This document shows positions 26,010 to 34,299 of a stretch of DNA of 64,000 nucleotides, piece after piece. This stretch comes from Winogradskyella costae (GTDB taxonomy: Bacteria; Bacteroidota; Bacteroidia; Flavobacteriales; Flavobacteriaceae): the NCBI RefSeq assembly GCF_013403865.1, contig NZ_JABFDK010000005.1, positions 124,001-188,000 on the forward strand, given 5' to 3'. A program made the translations under genes and the position numbers. The notes beneath the pieces were generated by a model, which had not been told where the DNA came from, did no database searches, and saw nothing but the letters and a program-made list of their open reading frames with translations. Positions within the stretch are counted from its first letter, which is position 1; every line of letters begins with the position of its first letter.

Positions 26010-26591
26010 TTATTCAATATTTAATACTTTTTTCTGTTGTTCTGTTATATTCCAGTTTTCTTGTATGTCTAAATTCAATAAAATACAGTTGACTTTTAAT
26101 TCTGAATTTTGATTTTTTAACTCTTTATACCATTCGAAAGATTGTTCATTAAATTTATCAACGAACTTCGCCCAATTTATTATAATAAAAATATTTCCTT
26201 TTTCAGTTAAGTCTTGGTTTAAAGGTGAAATATGTTTTAACCAATCTTTGATTGTGCTTTTTTTATTGAATTTTAATGAATCTATTTTTTCAATTTCATT
26301 AATAACCTGCGAGCATTCATTGTCATTAAATCTATTTTTAACTAAATATCCGTTTGAATTGAAGAATAAAATTTCAGGTACTTGAAGTTTGTCGCTATTG
26401 TTCAGATAGGCGAAACTATTAAAATCTCTGATAGAATATAAATCATCTTTTTCAAAATTTACTTCTTTTTCAGTAAGATATGTATTTAAACTTTCTTTAT
26501 TTTCAATATTAAAATCGATTGATATATTTTTCTGCGCAAAACAAGAAATAGAAGTAATAAAGAACACAGCTATATGGGTAACAATTTTCAT
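26010..26591 (-). CDS. Cassette 12: hypothetical exported protein
   Basis: A 193-aa protein with a signal peptide MKIVTHIAVFFITSISCFAQ (cleavage after CFA likely). The mature part has VPEILFFNSNGYLVKNRFND, which resembles a thioredoxin-like strand-turn-helix but has no CxxC, then a second alpha/beta stretch NIFIIINWAKFVDKF. The fold assignment is tentative. It is the first gene of the array in its direction of transcription and sits in cassette 12, framed by a perfect 10-bp pair. Confidence 0.7.
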   Translation of the reverse strand: MKIVTHIAVFFITSISCFAQKNISIDFNIENKESLNTYLTEKEVNFEKDDLYSIRDFNSFAYLNNSDKLQVPEILFFNSNGYLVKNRFNDNECSQVINEIEKIDSLKFNKKSTIKDWLKHISPLNQDLTEKGNIFIIINWAKFVDKFNEQSFEWYKELKNQNSELKVNCILLNLDIQENWNITEQQKKVLNIE

Positions 26592-26631
26592 AATTTATTA
26601 TTTATAATCGTGGTTTTTTCAATTTGCTGCT

Positions 26632-26829
26632 AACTTGTTATAAGAGAACAATCCCTCGCGCTATTCTTTTTTTTAATTTAGGATAACAAAAGCTATAGCA
26701 CTCTATTCTTAGTTTATAAAACTAAGGAAAACTTTACAATGTTTGGTATGTAAGGTTACGTATATTTCAATAAAAACAATGTAGTTATGAGGCTTACGGT
26801 TATTGTTTTCGTAATGCTATAAAAAAAAA
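26632..26829 (-). repeat. Array end repeat R13 (type B left half)
   Basis: Begins AACTTGTTATAAGAG and follows R4/R10 for about 200 bases (TTATAAAACTA, ACGTATATTTC, GTAGTTATGAG, CGTAATGCTATAAAAA). It then stops at a terminator hairpin. No right half or GTT core follows. It marks the high-coordinate end of the array. Confidence 0.65.
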
Positions 26830-26858
26830 TCCTGATGCGATACATCAGGTTTTTTTTA
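26822..26858 (-). terminator. Terminator after the 26.9-kb lipoprotein gene
   Basis: Perfect stem CCTGATG-CGATA-CATCAGG (26831-26849), with an A-run before and a T-run after. It lies 40 bases past the stop at 26898 and can serve both strands. Confidence 0.85.
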
Positions 26859-26897
26859 TGGTATTGGTTGGTATGGGGCATAGTATGGCATTGAGTT

Positions 26898-27566
26898 CTA
26901 ATTGCTAACTTCTGTCAAAGGAGAAATCATTATATGTGCTCTATGAGTACCAGGATTCATAATCCAAGGATGGTTTGAAGCTACTGGTGCTTCTGGTAAG
27001 CCTGTAGATGCTGAGGTGGCCCAAGGCAAATACACCACGTAACGAAGTTTTGCTTCATCTACTTTTGCTGTTGCAGGATCATATTCGGCTTTTGGTCCGG
27101 AATAGATGTGCAAGGTCGCACCTGAAGTGATATTAAATTTACCAGCTTTCATTTCCTCTTCACGGATGTCAAATATTTCTTGATGCTTTTTGCCTTCGGC
27201 TTTTAAGGCGCGTCCTCTTGCCATAAATGGGTCGAGGTCTTTGTGATAACAGGCAGCACTAAAGCCTTCTTTATTAGGGTCGTCGGCAAGTACAATAAAT
27301 TCATTATCACCTTCTCTTAAAGTTACAAATTCACCTGCCATATTATAGCCAATCACCTTACAATTTGCTCTGCTGGCTTCGGGCGCAGCCATTACTGCGG
27401 TGGCAATTAAGGCATCGTCAGAATCTATTGCTTTTAAGTTTTTATTGGTTTCGGTTGAAATTGTTTCCGTTATACTTGAATCTTGAACGGTTGTTTTTGT
27501 CTTATCTGTAGAATTACAGGACATTAAGAGTCCTGTGAAAATTATGGCTGTGATGAGGTGTTTCAT
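26898..27566 (-). CDS. Hypothetical lipoprotein
   Basis: A 222-aa lipoprotein: MKHLITAIIFTGLLMSC places the lipidated cysteine at residue 17. A serine/threonine linker follows to about residue 45, then a compact domain with two cysteines (ANCKVIGYN and AACYHKDLDPF) and the C-terminal HPWIMNPGTHRAHIMIS. No named family recognised. The ATG at 27566 abuts an array of 8-bp tandem repeats that forms its 5' leader. A clear terminator follows. It lies just outside the cassette array. Confidence 0.75.
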   Translation of the reverse strand: MKHLITAIIFTGLLMSCNSTDKTKTTVQDSSITETISTETNKNLKAIDSDDALIATAVMAAPEASRANCKVIGYNMAGEFVTLREGDNEFIVLADDPNKEGFSAACYHKDLDPFMARGRALKAEGKKHQEIFDIREEEMKAGKFNITSGATLHIYSGPKAEYDPATAKVDEAKLRYVVYLPWATSASTGLPEAPVASNHPWIMNPGTHRAHIMISPLTEVSN

Positions 27567-27665
27567 GTTAGATGGTTAGATGGTTAGATGGTTAGATGGT
27601 TAGATGGTTAGATGGTTAGATGGTTAGATTGTTAGATTGTTAGATTGTTAGATTGTTAGATGGTT
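27567..27665. repeat. 8-bp tandem repeats upstream of lipoprotein start
   Basis: About twelve copies of GTTAGATG (the last few GTTAGATT), beginning at the base next to the start codon of the 26898-27566 gene. The same unit in opposite orientation occurs at about 35510-35540. Copy number could vary by slipped-strand mispairing. Confidence 0.9.
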
Positions 27666-27782
27666 GTTTTAAAGTTACTAAAATCTAATGAGATTTAGGA
27701 ATTTGAGTCCGTATAATTTTCTGTGTTTTGAAGCGTCTCATTACATTACGACGAAAGAAACTAGTGACATTGCTTGTATCAC

Positions 27783-27812
27783 AAAAAAAATCCTGATGGG
27801 TTGCATCAGGAT
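27783..27812 (-). terminator. secA terminator
   Basis: Stem ATCCTGATG...CATCAGGAT (27790-27812) followed on the minus strand by an eight-base T-run. It lies 45 bases past the secA stop. Confidence 0.85.
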
Positions 27813-27856
27813 GTTTAATTCTATTAATGAAATTCTTGCGTCCGCAGGAATTTGAG

Positions 27857-30800
27857 TTATTCAACAATTACCCATTCTCCTTTTTCAATTAAAGGAATGG
27901 CTTGCTTGTATTTAACATCTTTAGCTTCTCCGCTCATAACATGCTTAATAGTCACCTTATCGTTACGACCAATTTTGGGTTGGTCTCTTACAATAGTTTC
28001 AACGACTTGCTGTTGTTGGCGAGAAGCGCCTTCACCAGCTTGTTTGTTTTGAGACGCACGTTCATCCAAGTTAGGAATTTCGTCTTTTTGAGTTTCAAGC
28101 TTTTCTTGCTTACGTACTCTAGCTTCTTGAATGGTGTTTGCTGTTTCTTGTGGAATTTCTCCTTTAAATAAGAATGATATCACATCTTTATTTACCAGAT
28201 CGATCATTGCTTTAAACAGCTCAAAAGATTCAAACTTATAAATTAATAATGGATCTTTTTGCTCGTGCACCGCTAACTGTACCGATTGCTTAAGTTCATC
28301 CATTTTACGCAAATGTACTTTCCAAGCGTCATCAACAATGGCTAATGTAATGTTCTTTTCAAAATCATTAATTAATTGTGTTCCTTTTGTTTCGTATGCT
28401 TTTTCTAAGTCTGTTACAACTTGTAAGTTTTTAACTCCGTCTGTAAATGGTACAACGATGCGCTTAAATTTATCGCGTTGTGTATCATAGACATTTTCAA
28501 TTACAGGAAACGCTAAATCTGCAGCACGTTGCATTTTTTCTCTATAGTGCTTAAAGGCCGCTTTGTAAATAGTACCTGCAATATCTGTGGCGTTCATTTT
28601 TCCGAATTCAGATTCAGAAATAGGAGACTCCATTGAGAAATAACGAATCAATTCAAACTCAAAGTTCTTAAAGTCGTTGGCGTCTTTATTCGTCTCAGCG
28701 ATACCTTCTGACGTATCAAAAATCATGTTCGCTAAATCGACTCTTAAACGTTCTCCATGTAAGGCATTACGACGACGCTTATAGATGACTTCACGTTGTG
28801 CGTTCATCACATCATCATATTCTAATAAACGCTTACGAACACCAAAGTTATTCTCTTCAACTTTTTTCTGTGCACGCTCAATAGATTTTGAAATCATACC
28901 ATGTTGTATCACTTCTCCTTCTTTTAAGCCCATTCTGTCCATCATCTTAGCGATACGTTCAGAACCAAATAAGCGCATTAGGTTATCTTCTAAAGAGACA
29001 TAGAACTGTGAACTTCCTGGATCTCCTTGACGACCAGCTCTACCACGTAACTGTCTGTCTACACGACGCGAATCGTGACGCTCAGTACCTACAATGGCTA
29101 AACCTCCTGCTTTCTTAACTTCTGCACTTAATTTAATATCGGTACCACGACCAGCCATGTTGGTGGCAATAGTAACTTGCCCAGCATTACCTGCTTGTGC
29201 TACAATATCGGCTTCTTTTTTATGTTGTTTCGCGTTTAAGACGTTATGATCTATTTTACGAATGCTTAACATCTTACCTAAAAGTTCTGAAATCTCAACG
29301 TTTGTTGTACCAATAAGAACAGGACGTCCTGCATTAGAAAGACTTACAACTTCATCGATAACGGCGTTGTATTTTTCGCGTTTTGTTTTGTACACTAAAT
29401 CGTCTCTATCATCTCTAGCAATTGGTCTGTTTGTTGGAATCTCAACAACATCTAATTTGTAGATTTCCCAAAGTTCGCCAGCTTCTGTAACCGCTGTACC
29501 TGTCATACCAGACAGTTTACGATACATTCTAAAGTAATTTTGAAGCGTTACGGTTGCAAAAGTTTGTGTAGCCGCTTCAATCTTTACACTTTCCTTAGCT
29601 TCAATCGCTTGGTGTAGTCCGTCAGAATAACGACGCCCATCCATAATACGACCCGTTTGCTCATCTACAATCATTACTTTGTTGTCCATAACAACATACT
29701 GATTGTCTTTTTCGAATAAGGCGTAAGCTTTAAGTAATTGGTTGAGTGTATGAATACGCTCAGATTTTACGTTGAAGTCTCTAAATAAGTCTTCTTTAAG
29801 ATTTGCTTCTTCTTCCGATGATAAACCTTTATTTTCAATCTTAGCAATTTCAATTCCCATTTCTGGCATCACGAAGAAATCTGGATCATCTTCACCTGAA
29901 AGAAATTCAACACCTTTATCAGATAATTCAACTTGATTATTTTTCTCATCGATTACATAATAGAGTTCTGCATCTACTAAAGGCATTTCTCTATTATTAT
30001 CTTGCATGTAGTGATTTTCGGTTTTTTGAAGCAATTGCTTTACACCTTCCTCACTTAAATACTTAATTAAGGCTTTGTTCTTAGGAATACCTCTATACGC
30101 TCTTAGTAATTGAAAACCACCTTCTTTAGTATCACCAGCAGCAATTAACTTTTTAGCTTCTGCTAAAACACCTACTAAATATTTACGTTGAACTTCTTCA
30201 ATAGCATTTACTTTAGGTTTTAAAGCGTCAAACTCGTGCTCTTCACCTCTAGGAACAGGACCCGAAATAATTAATGGTGTACGTGCATCATCGACCAATA
30301 CAGAATCGACCTCATCGACAATAGCGTAGTGGTGCGGACGTTGTACTAAATCGTCTGGCGAATGTGCCATGTTATCACGTAAGTAATCAAAACCAAACTC
30401 ATTGTTAGTTCCGTATGTGATATCTGCGTTATAGGCTTTACGACGTGCATCAGAGTTGGGTTGGTGGTAATCGATACAATCGATACTCATACCATGAAAC
30501 TGAAAGATTGGTGCCATCCAAGCGCTATCTCGTTTTGCTAAGTAATCGTTCACTGTTACTAAGTGCACACCTTTACCAGCTAATGCATTTAAATATACAG
30601 GAAGTGTTGCTACCAACGTTTTACCTTCACCAGTTTGCATCTCTGCAATTTTACCTTGGTGCATTGCTACACCACCAATAAGTTGTACGTCATAATGAAT
30701 CATGTCCCACGTAATAGGCTTCCCTGCGGCATCCCAAGAGTTTGCCCAAATGGCTTGGTCACCATCAAGGGTTACATAATCTTTGGCTCCAGAAATCTCA

Positions 30801-31213
30801 CGGTCAAACGCATTTGCGGTTACCGGAATCTGTGTATTATGAACAAATCGTTTCGCTGTTTCTTTAACAACAGCAAAAGCTTCAGGAAGAATATCGTTTA
30901 ATACTTCTTCGGTGACTTCGTAGATCTGGTCGTCTATTTTATCGACTTCGAGGTACATGTCTTCGCGTTCGTCAATATCTTCAGTAATCTTCGCTTTTTC
31001 TAAAAGCTCGTCTTTTTTAGTTTGAAGTGGTTTCCTCGCTTCGGCAATCTTAGCTTTAAACTCAGCTGTCTTTGCCCTCAGTTCGTCGTGTGATAAAGCC
31101 TCTAATGCTTTTTCGAAAGTTTTTATTTTTTCAACAATAGGTTTAATTGAACTTACGTCTTGCTTGGATTTATCTCCAACAAAAACTTTAAGCACTTTAT
31201 CTAAAAATGTCAT
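27857..31213 (-). CDS. secA: Preprotein translocase ATPase SecA
   Basis: A 1118-aa ATPase that drives secretory proteins through SecYEG. Visible motifs are Walker A MQTGEGKT (192-199), DEVDS (DEAD-type Walker B), SGMTGTA, TNMAGRGTD and the arginine-finger region QLRGRAGRQGDPGSS. An insertion of roughly 100 residues after TPLIISGP is typical of Bacteroidota. The usual C-terminal zinc motif (CxCx8CH/C) is absent. The last 40 residues keep only the preceding KIGRND and then a cysteine-free RNDKVTIKHVMSGEAK segment. Single-gene unit with its own terminator; the 328 bases upstream should hold its promoter. Confidence 0.98.
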   Translation of the reverse strand: MTFLDKVLKVFVGDKSKQDVSSIKPIVEKIKTFEKALEALSHDELRAKTAEFKAKIAEARKPLQTKKDELLEKAKITEDIDEREDMYLEVDKIDDQIYEVTEEVLNDILPEAFAVVKETAKRFVHNTQIPVTANAFDREISGAKDYVTLDGDQAIWANSWDAAGKPITWDMIHYDVQLIGGVAMHQGKIAEMQTGEGKTLVATLPVYLNALAGKGVHLVTVNDYLAKRDSAWMAPIFQFHGMSIDCIDYHQPNSDARRKAYNADITYGTNNEFGFDYLRDNMAHSPDDLVQRPHHYAIVDEVDSVLVDDARTPLIISGPVPRGEEHEFDALKPKVNAIEEVQRKYLVGVLAEAKKLIAAGDTKEGGFQLLRAYRGIPKNKALIKYLSEEGVKQLLQKTENHYMQDNNREMPLVDAELYYVIDEKNNQVELSDKGVEFLSGEDDPDFFVMPEMGIEIAKIENKGLSSEEEANLKEDLFRDFNVKSERIHTLNQLLKAYALFEKDNQYVVMDNKVMIVDEQTGRIMDGRRYSDGLHQAIEAKESVKIEAATQTFATVTLQNYFRMYRKLSGMTGTAVTEAGELWEIYKLDVVEIPTNRPIARDDRDDLVYKTKREKYNAVIDEVVSLSNAGRPVLIGTTNVEISELLGKMLSIRKIDHNVLNAKQHKKEADIVAQAGNAGQVTIATNMAGRGTDIKLSAEVKKAGGLAIVGTERHDSRRVDRQLRGRAGRQGDPGSSQFYVSLEDNLMRLFGSERIAKMMDRMGLKEGEVIQHGMISKSIERAQKKVEENNFGVRKRLLEYDDVMNAQREVIYKRRRNALHGERLRVDLANMIFDTSEGIAETNKDANDFKNFEFELIRYFSMESPISESEFGKMNATDIAGTIYKAAFKHYREKMQRAADLAFPVIENVYDTQRDKFKRIVVPFTDGVKNLQVVTDLEKAYETKGTQLINDFEKNITLAIVDDAWKVHLRKMDELKQSVQLAVHEQKDPLLIYKFESFELFKAMIDLVNKDVISFLFKGEIPQETANTIQEARVRKQEKLETQKDEIPNLDERASQNKQAGEGASRQQQQVVETIVRDQPKIGRNDKVTIKHVMSGEAKDVKYKQAIPLIEKGEWVIVE

Positions 31214-31541
31214 ATTGATAGGTTTGTAATAGGTTGAATTGTTTCAACCTTGTATTAATTTCAGTTCGTTTGTTTTAATGTTATTAGTTTTAAAAACACC
31301 TTTAATCAGCGACGTTTGGTAGTTTTAAACTATAATATATTATGTTTTTTACTCATCCTTAAGGGGACAATCTAAACGATTATAATTTATCACTGATTGA
31401 TGATAAAATTATTATGTTTAGTCTCTGCGTGACAGCAGAGCAGGTTTTTGATTCTTATCTCTGATCAAAAAGCATCCGAAAATAAAAAAAGTCTCTTAAG
31501 TTAAGATAACGCAAGAGACTTTTTTGTGATAATTTTATATG
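31214..31541. other. Intergenic region upstream of secA
   Basis: 328 bases without a gene. It holds the presumed secA promoter (nearest secA) and the terminator of the DUF2795 gene (31484-31526). No riboswitch-like or SecM-like arrest peptide was recognised. Confidence 0.5.
31484..31526 (-). terminator. Terminator after DUF2795 gene
   Basis: Inverted repeat GTCTCTT (31491-31497) / AAGAGAC (31513-31519), flanked by A and T runs. It is positioned 20 bases past the stop of the gene at 31542. Confidence 0.75.
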
Positions 31542-31763
31542 TTAATATTCATCCTCATTCCAGAGGTAATCTTCGTCAGTAGGATAATCTGGCCAAATTT
31601 CTTCAATAGAGTCGTAAGAATCTCCTTCATCTTCTATTGCTTGTAAATTTTCAACAACTTCTAAAGGTGCTCCTGTTCTAATTGCGTAGTCAATAAGCTC
31701 ATCTTTGGTTGCTGGCCAAGGCGCATCACTTAAATAAGATGCTAATTCTAATGTCCAATACAT
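31542..31763 (-). CDS. DUF2795 small protein
   Basis: A 73-aa acidic protein. MYWTLELASYLSDAPWPATKDELIDYAIRTGAP and the later VVENLQAIEDEG match DUF2795, a small helical family of unknown function found throughout Bacteroidota. There it commonly lies between secA and the adenosyltransferase gene, as here. The C-terminus is very acidic (DYPTDEDYLWNEDEY). Compact size and conserved synteny suggest a housekeeping role. Confidence 0.87.
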   Translation of the reverse strand: MYWTLELASYLSDAPWPATKDELIDYAIRTGAPLEVVENLQAIEDEGDSYDSIEEIWPDYPTDEDYLWNEDEY

Positions 31764-32145
31764 AATTGCGTTGTAATTTTATTTTTTGCAAAAATAATTT
31801 TTTAGTTGAACAATCCAAGAAAAAATCACATTAATTAGTTGTTAACTTATATAAATTAATTTATCGGTCTTGCAGAACATTTATATTTATGTGGTTTGAA
31901 GGATTCAAATGTCACTTATAAATGTTTCATCAGTATAAAAAGAACGTATAATGGTTAACTTTTAATTTCGGATTACTTTTTGCGGTTTAGTCCTGTGCTT
32001 TTGAAATAAAATGTTTGTCAATTCGAATGAATTTTATAACCTATTGGAAATAAAATTAGTAGCGATAATCTGTCTTGTTTTTGAAACATTGTTCTCGGTA
32101 CATTCTGATAAAAAAAATATCGAAATACTAGAACCGAGGCTTTAA
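31764..32145. other. Intergenic region with hairpin repeat
   Basis: 382 bases without a gene. At 32094-32138 there is a long imperfect hairpin (CTCGGT...ACCGAG, with an inner ATTCTGATA/TATCGAAAT pairing). It is related in sequence to blocks inside R4 and R10. It lies eight bases past the adenosyltransferase stop and may terminate that gene. Confidence 0.55.
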
Positions 32146-32721
32146 TTAAGATTCTTTATTGGGAATCCATTTGATTTCTTCAGCTTGTAAGTCATGTGAC
32201 AACTTCCGTGCCAACACAAAAAGGTAGTCAGATAGTCTATTAATATACATCAATGTTTCAGGTTGAAATGGTTCTAAGTCGTTAAGATGCGACGCCAAAC
32301 GCTCAGCTCTACGGCATACTGTACGCGCAATATGACAGAATGACACCGTTGTATGCCCACCGGGTAAAACGAAGTGCGTCATAGGCGGAAGGCTGTCTTC
32401 CATGAGGTCTATTTCTTTTTCTAGTTTCTCTATGTCTTCGCTCGATATCTTAGGAATATTTAAGCGTGCTTTACCATTTTTTAAAGTCGCTTTTTCAGGG
32501 TCTGTCGCTAAAATAGCACCAACCGTAAATAACCGATCTTGAATATGCATCAACGTATTTTTATATAATTGATTGATATCTTGATCTCTGATTAAACCAA
32601 TATGTGAGTTAAGCTCATCGATGGTACCGTAGCTTTCTATTCTTATATGATGCTTAGGAACACGTGTGCCGCCGAAAAGAGCAGTTGTGCCTTTGTCTCC
32701 TGTTTTTGTGTATACTTTCAT
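32146..32721 (-). CDS. PduO-type cob(I)alamin adenosyltransferase
   Basis: A 191-aa enzyme that transfers the 5'-deoxyadenosyl group of ATP to cob(I)alamin. The N-terminal ATP-binding motif KVYTKTGDKGTTALFGG (2-18), the YGTIDELNSHIG segment and the C-terminal RTVCRRAERLASHL with conserved arginines and glutamate are all intact. Length is normal for PduO-type enzymes. The product cofactor is used by methylmalonyl-CoA mutase, whose chaperone MeaB is encoded near 5 kb. No cobalamin riboswitch is visible upstream, where tandem repeats begin. Confidence 0.94.
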   Translation of the reverse strand: MKVYTKTGDKGTTALFGGTRVPKHHIRIESYGTIDELNSHIGLIRDQDINQLYKNTLMHIQDRLFTVGAILATDPEKATLKNGKARLNIPKISSEDIEKLEKEIDLMEDSLPPMTHFVLPGGHTTVSFCHIARTVCRRAERLASHLNDLEPFQPETLMYINRLSDYLFVLARKLSHDLQAEEIKWIPNKES

Positions 32722-32749
32722 ATTTCAAAGTTAAGAGTTATGAGCGAAA

Positions 32750-33536
32750 CGTTGAGAATTATGAGTTAAAAATTATATGTTGAAAGGGGAAAGTGTGAAG
32801 TATGAAGCGTAAAGTGTAAAGTTTTGAGATTTGAGGATGACGAGTGAAGGAAATAGAAGAGAGAAAATAGATAATAGAAGAAAGAGGATGGAGTTGATGG
32901 TTGGTAGGAAAGAGATAGGATGAAGGAATCAAGAATCAAGATTAAAGAGAATAGAGAATAGCGTTTTTAGTTAGGAATGACGAATTTGAGCTAAAAGCTA
33001 AAAGCTAAAAGCTAAAAGCTAAAAGCTAAAGGCTGAAGGCAATAGTTGAGAGTTATTGGTTGGTAGGAAAGATACAGGATGTAAGAGTTAAGATGCAAGA
33101 ATCAAGAATCAAGATTAAAGAGAATAGAATAAAGAGAATAGAGAATAGTGTTTTTAGTTAGGAATGACGAGTTCGAGCTAAAGGCTAAAGGCTAAAGGCT
33201 AAAAGCTAAAGGTTAAAGGCAATAGTTGAGAGTTGCTGGTTGGTAGGAAAGAGACAGGATGCAGGAACCAAGAGTCAAGAATCAAGAGTCTAGATTAAAG
33301 ACAATAGAATAAAGAGAATAGAGAATAGCGTTTTTAGTTAGGAATGACGAGTTTGAGCTAAAGGCTAAAGGCTAAAGGCTAAAGGCTAAAGGCAATAGTT
33401 GAGAGTTGCTGGTTGGTAGGAAAGAGACAGGATGTAAGAGTCAAGATGCAAGAATCAAGAATCAAGATTAAAGAGAATAGAATAAAGAGAATAGAGTTTT
33501 TAGTTAAGAAATGACTTATTTGAGCTAAGAGCTTAC
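32750..33536. repeat. Nested tandem repeats, ~166-187-bp unit
   Basis: Four units are phased by the word TTTTTAGTTA at 32964, 33151, 33331 and 33497 (the last diverges after TTTTTAGTTA). Each contains a run of 7-bp GCTAAAA/GCTAAAG repeats, then AGGCAATAGTTGAGAGTT, TGGTTGGTAGGAAAGA and a string of AAGAATCAAGA and AGAGAATAGA words. The region is purine rich on this strand. No gene. Confidence 0.88.
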
Positions 33537-33614
33537 TGAACACTAACTACTGTGTACTGCCTACTGAAGACTGCCCACTGAGTACTGCCCACTGCCTACT
33601 GAATACTACCTACT
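33537..33614. repeat. Degenerate CTGCC(C/T)ACTG repeats
   Basis: About six imperfect 10-15-base repeats of the type ACTGCCTACTGA and ACTGCCCACTGA, running up to the stop codon of the ABC ATPase gene. Confidence 0.75.
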
Positions 33615-34299
33615 GATTAAACGTATCACTCTCAATAACACCATCGCGTAATCGAATAACACGGTTGGCATGTGCTGCAATGTCTTCTTCGTGAGTAACC
33701 ATGATTACGGTGTTTCCTGCGGCGTGGATATCACCAAAGAGTTTCATGATTTCTATTCCTGTTTTAGAATCTAAGTTACCAGTTGGTTCATCGGCTAGGA
33801 TGATTGATGGTTTGTTCACTAAAGCTCTACCAACAGCTACCCGTTGCCGTTGTCCACCTGAAAGTTGGTTGGGTTTGTGATCCATTCGGTCTGCTAGTCC
33901 CACATCTGTTAAAACTTCTGTAGCACGGGCTATACGGTCTTTTTTTGAAAATCCAGCATAGACCATAGGTAAAGCCACATTGTCTAAAGCAGTGGTTCTT
34001 GGTAGCAGGTTGAAGGTTTGAAAAACGAAGCCTATTTCTGTATTTCTAATATCGGCGAGCTCGTCATCTGACATTTGGCTCACGTCATTTCCATTTAAGT
34101 TATATGAACCTGCAGTTGGTGTGTCTAAACACCCTAATAAATTCATTAGCGTCGATTTTCCAGAACCCGATGGTCCCATAATCGCCACATATTCGCCACG
34201 TTTAATGTCTAAATCGATGCCTTTTAAGACATGAACAATTTCTTGTCCTAATTTAAAATCTCTAATGATGTTTCTAATTTCGATGACGTTACCGCTCAT
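33610..34299 (-). CDS. ABC transporter ATPase, LolD/MacB type
   Basis: A 229-aa nucleotide-binding subunit. Walker A is GPSGSGKST (residues 42-50), the signature [15 protein letters not shown], and Walker [17 protein letters not shown]. The GNLD and [17 protein letters not shown] segments place it in the lipoprotein-release / MacB / FtsE group, which works with FtsX-like permeases rather than importers. No permease gene is adjacent, so its partner must be elsewhere. It is transcribed alone, between repeat-rich intergenic regions. Confidence 0.93.
   Translation of the reverse strand: MSGNVIEIRNIIRDFKLGQEIVHVLKGIDLDIKRGEYVAIMGPSGSGKSTLMNLLGCLDTPTAGSYNLNGNDVSQMSDDELADIRNTEIGFVFQTFNLLPRTTALDNVALPMVYAGFSKKDRIARATEVLTDVGLADRMDHKPNQLSGGQRQRVAVGRALVNKPSIILADEPTGNLDSKTGIEIMKLFGDIHAAGNTVIMVTHEEDIAAHANRVIRLRDGVIESDTFNQ

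Larger units (their letters stand above)
13227..26634 (-). mobile_element. Integron-like gene-cassette array without integrase (12 units)
   Basis: Twelve consecutive units carry unrelated genes, all on the minus strand. Each starts (+ coordinates) with GTT plus a private 5-10 base word and ends with the complement of that word plus AAC. Exact pairs are 13227-13236/14098-14107, 14215-14223/14903-14911, 15033-15042/16294-16303, 16782-16790/17578-17586, 17731-17740/19660-19669, 20543-20550/21182-21189 and 25996-26005/26625-26634. Pairs with one or two mismatches are 19786-19794/20413-20421, 22068-22077/24009-24018, 24529/25344-25356 and 25400-25408/25871-25879. One has a decayed core (21314-21320/21941-21947). 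Between units lie structured repeats R2-R12. This is what integron cassettes and clusters of attC sites lacking an integrase look like. No recombinase gene is in the window. Confidence 0.72.

Noticed and set aside
13227..26634. Search for an integron integrase, transposase or phage gene inside the array
   Set aside because: None of the encoded proteins has tyrosine recombinase, serine recombinase or DDE transposase motifs, so no integrase can be claimed in this window.
27567..27665. CRISPR-like look of regularly spaced short repeats
   Set aside because: The repeats are head-to-tail 8-mers with no spacers, so this is a simple tandem repeat and not a CRISPR array. The same applies to the repeats at 32.7-33.6 kb and 35.3-35.5 kb.
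32722..33609. Cobalamin riboswitch upstream of the adenosyltransferase
   Set aside because: No B12-box-like conserved segment was found; the region is made of tandem repeats.
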